Positions 48,758 to 58,400 of a stretch of 64,000 bases of DNA are shown piece by piece. Position numbers and translations under genes: made by a program. This DNA comes from Isoetes taiwanensis. Its lineage: Eukaryota; Streptophyta; Lycopodiopsida; Isoetales; Isoetaceae. Position 1 is the first letter of the stretch; each line of letters begins with the position of its first letter. The notes below the pieces were generated by a model. That model was given only the letters and a program-made list of their open reading frames with translations, was not told the origin of the DNA and did not search any database. The stretch spans positions 12,907,848 through 12,971,847 of the forward strand of contig JAJEKV010000044.1 of NCBI GenBank assembly GCA_021234155.1. The letters run 5' to 3'.

Positions 48758-49878
48758 CAGTATAGAAGGATGTCCTGGTCAAGGTTGCGTGAAGATCAAA
48801 CAGATGGTCGAACACCCGGAAGGCTTGATCAGCAGGAAAGATGTGGTTGGCAGCATCATGTACCATCTAACAAAGCTGCTAGGTGCCATTGAGCAGAGAT
48901 AGATATAGAAAATGGCTTGGAAAGATTGGTGGAAACTTGGAAAATCGCCTAAGATGACAGGAGCAATTTTGGTGAAGGGAAAATGGCAAATGAGACCCTC
49001 TTTTATAGACTATGGTCTGCTTCGGGTTCTGTGCACAAGGGTTCTTGATGGAACAAACTTTTGTTCTAAGGCTATGGGTCTCCAAATGAACTACCATGAA
49101 GTGCAAATCTAAGCAAAACAAAGCAAGAAACACTACATGGCCGTTTGTTGGGTCAAATTTGGCTAATCTAGGCCAAAAAGGGTCTACCCGGGTGAGTTCG
49201 GCGGAATGGCTTTCTCGCTCTTGACATAAAGGCCAATCGGCGCGGTCTCACCCGGTTGGGCTGATTTGGGAAATAGTTTAGCATTTCTAGGAGTTGCAAG
49301 ATACTAACATGCCTAATTGGATCAATTCTAACCTAGCTAGCAACTTATTTCAAGCAAAATGAGCATCTAGAAGTGGAATTTCAAGGCAACCGGATGAGTT
49401 CGCGCGAAATCGGTCTGCGTTGCGAACGCAAGGCCAATCGGCGCGGTCTCACCCGGGTCAGCTGAATTTTGCCAATCTTAGATGATTCTTGCTGAAATTT
49501 TGTTCTAAACCGGGTTCCTAGGCAAATTCTAAGCAATTTACTAACTTTTAGCAGAAATTTTGGATCAATTTTGCTCGAAATCATGGTACCCGGGTGAGTT
49601 CGCGCGGAATCGGTCTACGTTGCGAGCGCAGGGCCAATTGGCGCGGTCTCACGCGGTTTACCAGTTTTGAAAAGTTGATTTTTTTGTGTGCTAATACTTT
49701 ATGCTACTTAACCTATTATAAGCATTCTAAGCATCACACAAAGAATTGTACTACAATTTAACTTAGTTACTTACATTTTCAAAGCATAATACAATCAAAT
49801 TACAGAGTAAGAAGAACTTATATATATGGAAAAGATTAAGTACATTGAAAACTTATTCTAATTCCAAAACTTGAGGCC
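48757..49878 (-). other. Gypsy leader/intergenic piece with periodic GC-rich repeats
   Basis: The region lies between the H3-like frame and gag of the chromovirus. It has no coding frame. Its middle holds three GC-rich repeats (see 49186-49660). Confidence 0.6.
49186..49660 (-). repeat. Three about 72-bp GC-rich palindromic cores, about 200 bp apart
   Basis: Cores start at 49186, 49388 and 49588 and run about 72-75 bp. Each begins ACCCGGGTGAGTTCG (or variant) and ends CGGTCTCACCCGGTT (or variant), so its ends are inverted copies. An inner TTGCGAACGCAA-type palindrome also appears. The AT-rich spacers are not similar, so only the cores are conserved. Confidence 0.85.
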
Positions 49879-51036
49879 TCAGGGCCTCTCTTTACGGATC
49901 CTCTGCGCCAAGTGTAGGTCCTTGGGCATAACAGTTACCCGCTTGGCATGGATAGCGCAAAGGTTTCCTTCTTCAAAGAGCTGAATCAGCTCTGCTTCAG
50001 ATGCTTCTTGCAGGGCCCGGGTGGTTAGATGTGTGACCCTGTAATCAGTCTGGAACTCCTGCATCACTTCGCGGAGAAGGCGTTCGAATGGCGCCTTCCT
50101 TATTAGGAGATTAGTGGACTGTTGAAAGTGCCTAATCTCCCTAAACACCCGAGCATGCCGGGAGTTTGGCCCGTGGTGGGTCTTCTTGGGCTTTTCCAGC
50201 CTGGGTGGTGGCGGCTTCGGCTGATTCTTCGGCCGCCCTCCCTTTACGAACTTCTCGACATTCTGCTTACAGTACTAATCATTATACCTCGTCCAGCGAC
50301 GAAGGTACTCCTGGTACACCTTCATTCTTCGCTTGAACTCGCAATCCCGCTTGAGCGCGAATTCACGCTCGCCCACCTTCTGCTTCTTCACTACCTTAGG
50401 TGGCTTGGGCCACTTTGGGTAGGACGGGCGTGCGTTGGGGTCTGAGGGTTCCCCAACGTCTTGCTGCTCCTCCTCCTCTTCATTCTCCTCCTCATCTTCC
50501 TCCTCCTCTTCATCTTCCTCCTCGTCCTCGCGTGGGCAAGGTTCTTCGATAGTGACTGTGCCCCGTGGCCTATCCCTTCTCGTCTTCGTCCTCCTCTCCT
50601 TTTCCTTCAGCTCCCTCTCCCTTTTCTTCCGTGCTGCCCTGTCCTCTGGCCACTCCTTCACCTTCTCCTTGCCCTTCTTCTTGATTGAAGAAGGGCCTGC
50701 CTGCTGGGTCTGGGCCTGGTGCTGTTGCTGCTGATCCTCCTGCTGCTCTTCCCGCTGCTCCTCTTGGTCTCCCTCCAGGTGCTCCTCTTCCTGGTCGGAT
50801 AGGGAGCCAAGGTGATGGGTTTCTTCTGTGCGCTGGGTCTCCACCGACGATGAGCTGCTTTGTGGCTCCTCCTGTGAGGCGTGGAACGTTTCATCAGTCG
50901 AAGACGACGCCTCCTCCTCTGGCCTCGGCCGGAGGTGCTCTGGGATCTGCTTGCCGTGGCCTCCAGCTGCTGCTGCCACCATCGAAGGTGTCTGCCTTGG
51001 GCTACACTTCCTGTAGGTTTGCTTGGTCCTCACCAT
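49879..51036 (-). CDS. Divergent histone H3-like protein carried by the chromovirus, one in-frame stop
   Basis: One 386-codon frame on the minus strand. Residues 1-17 ([17 protein letters not shown]) copy the H3 tail, keeping R2, T3, K4, Q5, T6, R8 and K9. Residues 20-250 form a Glu/Gln/Ser-rich linker with a long Glu/Asp run, then Lys/Pro-rich text. A TAG at 50275-50277 follows codon 253. The same frame continues ([20 protein letters not shown]) into a full histone fold of about 90 residues: [60 protein letters not shown]. Spacing in loop 1 matches canonical H3, not CENH3, although REIRHFQ..TNLLI recalls plant CENH3. It lies between the PBS and gag of the gypsy element. Whether the stop is bypassed, and whether the protein joins nucleosomes, is unknown. 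Confidence 0.88.
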
Positions 51037-51589
51037 ATCATACGGTCTAAGAAACTGATGACGTAAGGCTGATCAAGAGAGAGAAGGTGGTAGGCAAGGT
51101 TTGGGGGGAAATGAGGTGGCAAGAAGATATTTAAAAAGGAAGGTGCTCTAGGGAATATTCCCCTACCATTAATAGGTCTAGTAATTAGCCCCCCCATTAA
51201 TTACTCCAATATACTTAATTATTAGTATATACTTAATACAGTATTATATTAAAATTTCGATTTTTTCCTAATGGTTTGAAGTGTTAATTATGAATTTACG
51301 TCATTTTTCACCCAGGTCTCGGATTGGCATGATTCTTCGACCCATATTAGGTGACATTTGATGCTGATTCATAATTTTCACTCCAATTTTACTAGAGCAT
51401 TAATTTGACTCATTCTCTTTCCTTTATCTAACAACTTAGCCTATTCCTACGGACCCACTACCTAGGAGAAAAATTTTTCCCCTATTTTCGAGGTTCCATG
51501 GTGGAAATTTTCATTTCGCACCCTATCAGGCCTGTTAGACTACTTTCAAGGATATGGTCAGTGCTAGTTCTTGGTCAACCAAGAACATC
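51037..51589 (-). other. Gypsy 5' untranslated leader
   Basis: AT-rich, no gene, from the primer site to the H3-like start codon. It would be the transcribed leader after the LTR. Confidence 0.6.
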
Positions 51590-51602
51590 GCTCTGATACT
51601 AT
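51590..51602 (-). other. Gypsy primer-binding site
   Basis: The minus strand directly inside the 5' LTR reads ATAGTATCAGAGCG. TATCAGAGC is complementary to the 3' end of initiator tRNA-Met, with one mismatch in the preceding TGG. It shows that the internal region lies to the left, hence that this LTR is the 5' one of a minus-strand element. Confidence 0.85.
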
Positions 51603-52370
51603 TGTCACGCTCCCTACTAAATATACGGCTCCCAGCCGTACACTCCGTAGGAAATCCCCCATCCGGTCCTTCGACCGCACAGGCCCTCCGTCTATCCCGC
51701 ACTCTGGAATCACTGCAGTGCGGGAAGGGGACACGAAGGTGTCTTGCGCGCCCTTCCCCTATGGGCTCCTATCACAGCGGAAGCATAAACATCGTCAGAA
51801 CTAGCAATAATAATACATCATACTACCTCGAAGGGTAGCTCATCCACATATCCATAACCGCAAAGAACATAAACATATGCCACAAAACATGAGAGCTCCT
51901 ACCGTGGGTTCCATTTAAATGGGAGGTCGGTGGTGAATAGGCCTCAAGATAGAGCGGATCGAGTCATAACAATGGCGGGGCTGGCTATAGACAATGGCTA
52001 GGGTTGACCACTCCATCCATCCCTCACATGCATACTTTCTGCGAATGAGCTAGATCGGGCTCACGGCATAACTCTAGCCTTCGGATCACGCAATCCCATA
52101 GTTTCACCCATCGGGACTACTCGGGTTGCATCTCCTGGTCCGTCGAGGCGGGAAGGGTTGCATCTCCCCTTCCGGGGTCTAGAGGTTCCGCAGGCGGCTA
52201 GAGAATCGCGTGGCGACACTTTCGTCCCCGACTTAACCTCCCAAAACAAGAGCCAAGCCAACACTTGCAACTCTTGAGAGGCGGGCGACACCATTGCCCC
52301 AGAGGTGTCGGACCCATGCCCGCCCACAATGTAACCGACCATAAAGCCCCACTATGGGATCCCCGGTAGC

Positions 52371-54609
52371 AACAAAGTTTAAAATGAAAGCACTTATTTG
52401 CCGCAGAACGCGCTTCAAAGGAATCTTTGAAAGATTCCCTAAAATTCCCCTTAAAAATGCCCTTTTTCTTGGTATATTTGTGACAAGTGTGACAATTTGA
52501 ATATTTTAGGCACCATTTTTGGAGGGAATTTGAACTCGACTTCCATTCAAAATTGTTTGGTACCATTTTTTTTTTTGGTTTAGTTTGGTTTGAGAAATAG
52601 TAATATTTTTAAGGACAAAACAAAATAGACATTGAAAAAAAAAGCAAAGCTAAGAGTGCCCAAAAACATTATTTAGTTCAAAGTTTATAATTTCACTACA
52701 AAATTATGAACAAAATTGCAAAAATGCAACACATTTTGATATTGCCTCAATGAAGCAAATATTGTCACCTTAAAGTATGCCTCACACGCGAGGTGAAGTC
52801 GAAGATGCTTTGCGCTTTGCTTTATACACTTGCTCTTATTTGCTCCTCCGAATTGCTATAGACTTCTCAGATACCACGCGATGTCGAATTATGTATCCAA
52901 TCTGGACTTTTTTAAACTTTGTAATTTATTTGTTCTCTGTAGTCTTTAGTTTCTTCCAAATAAATTTCAAGATGGTATAAATTTATACCTTAATAGATAG
53001 TAATATGTGGACATAGTATGCTAGAGAGTTCGCACGGTATAAATTTATCTGCATAAAGAAGACTTTGCGTATAAATTTATACAACAAAAGAACTTCGGCG
53101 GTATAAATTTATACAGCAAAAGGACTCGAGCGGTATAAATTTATACCGCAAGAGGACCCAAGCGGTATAAATTTATACCGCAAGAGTTTTCTCGGTATAA
53201 ATTTATACCAAAGATATATATATATATATGTGTATTATATAAATATATAATATATATATAACATATATATTTACATATATATATCCTAAAAAAAGTCTTC
53301 TTATGGTATAAATCTATACCTTGAGACTTCCTGGTATAAATTTATACCCTGTTTTTCTTTTTATATATAAATATGTGAGCGTATATATATTGAATATATA
53401 TATATATTAACATGTATAAGATGTATATAGATATATATATACATATAAAATATGTAGTCCAGGGTATAAGTTTATATCGTGCAAAATCTTGTGGGGTCTT
53501 TCTTGCTCCCAAAGGTTTTGCAACTTAATCTTGTTGAAATAACACACTCAAGGGATAATTTTATGCGGTTTTTCTTAGTTTTTTTAGTTCAAAAAGTTCT
53601 AAAATAGTTCTAAATTCTCGACCTTGTAATGCAATGTTAGAGCATAAATTAGTCGAATCCGTTGTTATTTTTACTTTTTTCTCTACACACATGCTAACTT
53701 CACTTTGGGCAGCTCAAAAGCCGCTTCTAAAGGCAAAGGACCCCAAAATGTTATGGATACACATGTGTTCAACGAGAAGGAAACTACGTAGTTTGTCCAT
53801 AGGGTGCGAGGAGTAGCAACCCCTCAAAAGTTTACCTATTTCTTTGCAAACGGACAAAAAAAAGATAGACAAATACTTCTGCGTGGAGAAATGCAATGGC
53901 ATGCACGCTGAGATGATGGAATTGTCTTTGAAGACTCTCAACATTGACAAGGAGCTTGACTATCTTCTCAACATCACTATATTGTGGATTGGTATTGTGC
54001 AAGCCCAAAGACATGATGAATACATCTCCGAGAACAACAAAGAAGGCCATGTAATCACAGAGCTTCACTACTTCAACTTCTGTTTCCTCGGTATAAATTT
54101 ATACTGCATCGTCGGTTGGAACTTCAACTAACTTGCATGATTTAGTGGATGTATTATCATTTGTAATACCATATGATGCAAAACAATAATTTTTCATTCA
54201 AGCGGTTTGTTCAAACCGTCTCCCAATGTCTTTTAAGGTCAATTAGGATGTTTAGCCAAAATGGTTGTGAAATAACAAATTTTTTTGTCTTCTATAACAA
54301 ACCAATATAAACGTTCTAAGGGATAAGATACAAAAGCGTCTAATTTTTTCATATGAGTTTGCCCCATAATAAATCTTTGGCTTTCGTAGTGGTCCTTTTC
54401 CCCTCTAAAATGAGATATTTTTCTTTGTTGTTCTTCTCCTTAATGTTAAGTCTTCCTAAAATGTCTGTTTTCATGAGCAGTTTTATAAATCTTTAGACAC
54501 AAGATAGTAAAAGAGTCCTTTTTAGGGGTATTTTAGAATTTTGTAAATTTTTAGAAGGAATCTTTCAAACGCACTTCTTAAATAAGTGCGTTTCATTTTA
54601 AACCTTGTT
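52371..54609. mobile_element. 2.2-kb terminal-inverted-repeat DNA element
   Basis: Termini AACAAAGTTTAAAATGAAA and, from the right on the reverse strand, AACAAGGTTTAAAATGAAA. Weaker inverted similarity continues for about 80 bp (both arms share GAAAGATTCC). There is no recognisable transposase. A short frame at 53844-54123 (ELSLKTLNIDKELDYLLNIT) is unassigned. The centre is an AT-rich array of palindromes. It is non-autonomous or decayed. Its superfamily is uncertain; the apparent 4-bp duplication is not diagnostic on its own. Confidence 0.85.
52974..53478. repeat. Array of GGTATAAATTTATACC palindromes
   Basis: Ten copies lie at about 52974, 53036, 53066, 53100, 53132, 53164, 53194, 53305, 53333 and 53463, with an eleventh at 54090. 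Five are perfect 16-bp palindromes. Two of these extend to 20 bp (GCGGTATAAATTTATACCGC). Spacers are unrelated and include (AT)n runs. Confidence 0.95.
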
Positions 54610-54999
54610 TAGCCACGCTCAGCAGGGATCCTCCCTTCGTATTGCCTCTAGCCCCGTTGTGTAGTGCTGAGTCACATCATAGCTTCCATAGCCCGGTGGG
54701 TTCCTATGCACAAGCCGCAATATAATAGGAACTAAAGGGTCTAACTAGGAGCATTACTAAGTAAGGCTACTAGGTCTCTACCCCCCTTCTCAATACAAGA
54801 GGAGCAAACATGATCAACCATCATCACATCTTATCACATCATGGTAACATCATAAGAACATCTTAACCTAATAATACATATCTAACTTACAGTTAGGGTT
54901 CATTGATTAGGGTTCATGATGTTCAACAAGGGTTCTAGGATGGCTCTACTCTAGATACAACATGCACACCCATCTGGAGTGCTAACTTCCAGGGATAGG

Positions 55000-55400
55000 T
55001 TCAATATCATTTGTTTTTATACGAATCATTATGAATTGAATGTCTGGCACAAATTTGCCGTATAAAACGCAAAAAATACGGCGGAAAACAATTCCGGCGT
55101 CAGAAAATTTTCGCGTACGCGAAAGCAACAAAACCGCGTACGCGAAAAAATTTTCGCGTACGCGAAGATTCAGTTTGGCGTCGCGAAAACCATTTTTTTC
55201 GTCTGTGCAAAAGCGGCGCTACAGCGTCTGCATTTTTTTCGCGTGCAGCGGTTAAAGATTTTGGCGTCGCGAAATAATTTGAACCGGCGTCTGCGAAACA
55301 TAATCTTCAGCGTCTGCGAAAATATTTCAGCGTCACAGCGGTTTGTTCCTTTTCGTCTGCGGAAAATTTTCTAAACTGTTTTGCGGGTTTACTAAGCAAA
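55000..55400. repeat. hAT-arm subterminal array: CGCGTACGCG and GGCGTCGCGAAA words
   Basis: Three copies of the palindromic core CGCGTACGCG (55112, 55136, 55155), two of them as TTCGCGTACGCGAA, are followed by seven or more GCGTC(T)GCGAAA-type words to 55370. CpG content is far above the surroundings. It starts where the gypsy LTR stops, as expected of a transposon arm. Confidence 0.8.
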
Positions 55401-55994
55401 AAAAATATTTAATAACTGTTTGACTGTTTTTGCAGTAGCTTGTTAATAGTATATATAAAAAAAGCGTGATTAGCCCTAGAATTCACCTCGAGCGTTGACC
55501 CAGCCCGGGTTGAGTCAAAATACTCCTTGGGAAGCGGTTTGCCTTTGAGGTGTCGTTTTTTAGTCCACGGCCTGACGTTGGATCTTGGGCGTGAGTTTCT
55601 CCGTCCGTGGTTTCCAACCTTGGGTTGGCATCTGCTTCCATAGAATATCCTATAGGGTCCGTCCAACCCCCTTGATTCTCGCCGCGGGCGTCGGCGTAAC
55701 ATATGCATTGTGAGCTTGCTCCTTTGCATATATCACGTCTTCCTTTAGTTCGTGTAATCAAAGTCGATTAAGAGACATTGTCGGCCGGGTCCGAGCAATG
55801 GTGGCTCTTGGTCATGCATCTACCTGCTCACGGAGTGCGAGGCGTGATCATGCATCTACCTCTAGAGGTCGCGAGGGACTGCGTGTGTGCGTGGCGAGGG
55901 CCGCGGGGGACTGCAACTTTCGTGCACATGGTGTGCGATGCTTGGAGTTAGCGGGTCGGAAAAAGAGGCCCAGAATGGGAGTTTGTGAAAGAGT

Positions 55995-58010
55995 TTGGGC
56001 GCAAATGAGTGGGAATGTGTGTTTTGTGGATACACATCGGTAAATGGTTACGCAACAAAATTCGAGCTCACATCTTACGTGAGCGAGGCGTCGGTGTATA
56101 ACTTATCGCATCTGGCGACTTGCGAAAGGATGCCATCGAGATTGTCTCGGCCCGGATGGGATCATAAAAGCGAAGAATAATATGAGAAAAACGAGTTCTG
56201 AATACTCAAAGGCGGTAGGGCGAGGCGCAGACGAAGATAACTATACCACCCCTGTTGGACAGCATACCGTCGGAGGAAGGCGGACTAGGGTCAATAGGTA
56301 CAAGCACGGGAGAAACGAGAGAATGATAGAGACAATTGAAATAGTGGAAAGACAGACGAAACCTTGATGGGGGTTGATCATTGCTTAACATCGAGCAATT
56401 GAAGAAGACACAAGCTGAAGGTTGTAGAGGCATTTTATATCTTTGGGTTGTCTCCACATATTACGGAGCATAAAGCAATGAAAGAAGCCTTCAAAGAAGT
56501 TGCCAAAAGCGGGACCAGGCTTTTAGGCTGCCTTCATACAAGCATGCCAACAATAAGATGGTTGATGAAATACATGGAAAAATGGTTGAGAGGGTGGAGA
56601 TGAAGTTGTGTGTGGGATGGTGGCGGCCCGGCTTCATTAGTGACTGATGGTTGGAGCAATGTAAACAAGGACCATCTTATTAATTTCATGATGGTGTATC
56701 CGGTGAAGTATTTTTGAAAACCGTAGAAACCAAAAGCCCGACCAAGTGACCGGAGATTGGATTTTTGAGAAAACAAAGGCCGTGATAGAGAGTTTTGGAC
56801 CCGAAGAGAATATTTCAAGTTGTAATGGATAACGCGTCTAATTGCAAGCTAAGCGGGTCAATTCTTGGAGGCGAATTTCGAGGGGTTGCATGCTACTAGT
56901 TGCCAATGCCATTGCACGAACCTATTCTTTGAAGGGCTGGTTCTCCACCACGGCCTGCGTGGTTCAAAGATCCCATTCGAGAAAGCGTCGGCTTGTAAAA
57001 TTCATCACAAAGAAGCCGGCAATTTATGCCATTTACAAGTCATTGCGTCGGAAAGAGCCTAGCACTCATGAATCCTGGGCAAACTCGGTTTTGGTTCCAA
57101 TTATATCTGTCTTGAAAAGAGTGCTGAAGTGTCGTTGATTGGATTATCTCAACCTTTAATCATCTGAGTTTTTGATTGGGAAAGAAGGAAAAGGGAAAAA
57201 TGCCGCCAAACACCGACAACAAAAGTTGCGCCCTTAAAATGCTTGGCGGGAGACATTTTGGAAAGGTGTAAAAATGTTGTGAGGTGCATGCAACTTTGTT
57301 TGTCATGCCATCAAAACCCTTGATTCTTCGAAGGCAAGCACTGGAAAGGTGCGGAGGTGTTGGCACTCCATTCAATCCTTCCTAGAGCGTGATGGTCCCA
57401 ATCGCCATTTGACAATGCTAAAAAGCGCGCACACTACTCGAAGACTTCAATGAGCGATGGAAGAAGTCATACAGTGATCTTCATGGCGCCCAGCGCATGC
57501 CTTAGACCCACACAACCCGCGATATGGACCAGCATACGGATAAAAAGTGATGGGGTCGTTGAAGAAGGTTGCAAAATGTTCTATCCCAACAGCTTTCGGA
57601 CTACAAGCTTTTCATTGCGAGTTAAGCGAATACCCGAACTGTGAGTGGAAGGTGGGGCGGATGAAGAGCTTCCTGGCCTTTGGAGAGTCATAAGAAGGAA
57701 CCAAATATGGAATCATATGCATGGTGGCAAGCCCATGGGCAAGTTCTTGATACCTTGCGGGCAATTGCAATGACTATCCTCTCTTTGGTATCTTCCAATA
57801 GTGCAAGTGAGAGGAATTGGAGTGCCTATAAGTACATACGGTGTCACCCTAATAAACTTGCTACATAAGAAGGCAGACAAACTTGTATACAACTTCTCAA
57901 ACTGGCGGCTATTGAATCGTAACGATGGTACATCCATGTCGATAAGCTACGGTTTCCTTTCATGGATCACGATTCCGAAGTGGAAGAGGGCGGCTTGAAG
58001 GCGGTGAGGG
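55995..58010 (+). pseudogene. hAT transposase relic (BED finger, DUF659, C-terminal dimerisation)
   Basis: Pieces in order: a BED-type finger start (WECVFCGYTSVNGYATKF, about 56005); DUF659 text LVTDGWSNVNKDHLINFMMV (56637-56700) and CQCHCTNLFFEGLVLHHGLR (about 56905); then the hAT dimerisation motif YAWWQAHGQVLDTLRAIAMT followed by SNSASERNWSAYKYI (57700-57840). Many stops and frame changes separate them, so it is inactive. These proteins cut and paste hAT elements. Confidence 0.78.
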
Positions 58011-58400
58011 CGAGATGCTTGCAATAAATCTTTGCAAGCCATGTTGATGAAGACATTCAACGTACCCGCCGTTGATGGCGAAGATGATATAGACCAAGCC
58101 ATATTCTCGAGACGGATCAGCCGACGGCGAGGATCACGAAAGTCGATCTGAAAAAGCGGGGTTCGAGCAATGCGGTTTGATGGCGTGGCCCGGCTTCGTG
58201 ATCAACGGACTCACCTTTGCGCTTTACCTTGACAAGCGAGAGAGCGGGCTAGGAAAAACCGTCTCGAGGGCGTTTCACTAAAGGAAAGGGTCATGGGAGG
58301 TTGAACCTAGGTTCCCGGCAAAGAAGAGGATGGAAGCGCAAATGATGAAAGCCCGATGAAGAAGGCTGCCTAGAAAAATGATGTGATGAGTATCTTGATC

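Larger units (their letters stand above)
52367..54613. repeat. Target-site duplication TAGC around TIR element
   Basis: TAGC at 52367-52370 and 54610-54613. The other LTR reads CCCCAGTAGCCACGCTC without interruption at the same place (about 21205). Confidence 0.88.
51603..54999 (-). repeat. Gypsy 5' LTR, interrupted and truncated
   Basis: It matches the 3' LTR over 51603-52370 and 54610-54997. The TIR element sits between. Similarity stops after CTAACTTCCAG; the last 487 bp of the 3' LTR (21578-22064) have no partner in the window. Many substitutions and small indels separate the two LTRs. Confidence 0.9.
55000..58400 (+). mobile_element. Decayed hAT-type DNA transposon (left end at about 55000)
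   Basis: The left boundary is where LTR similarity ends (CTTCCAG|GGATAGGTTCAATATC). Behind it are the subterminal array and a broken plus-strand transposase. I could not find the right end or an 8-bp duplication, so the extent is approximate. Confidence 0.55.

Noticed and set aside
49879-50148. Centromeric histone CENH3 rather than H3-like
   Set aside because: REIRHFQ and TNLLI do recall CENH3, but loop 1 has the canonical H3 length and the tail keeps RTKQT..RK, which plant CENH3 tails do not closely follow. Left as H3-like.
50435-51050. Plus-strand Ser/Leu-rich open frames
   Set aside because: They are antisense shadows of the Glu/Lys/Gln-rich linker of the H3-like frame; low-complexity codons leave the other strand open.
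51603-52370. A second, independent gypsy element on the right
   Set aside because: Its PBS faces left, its strand matches, and it supplies exactly the 5' parts missing from the left portion. One split element needs fewer events, though two relatives cannot be fully excluded.
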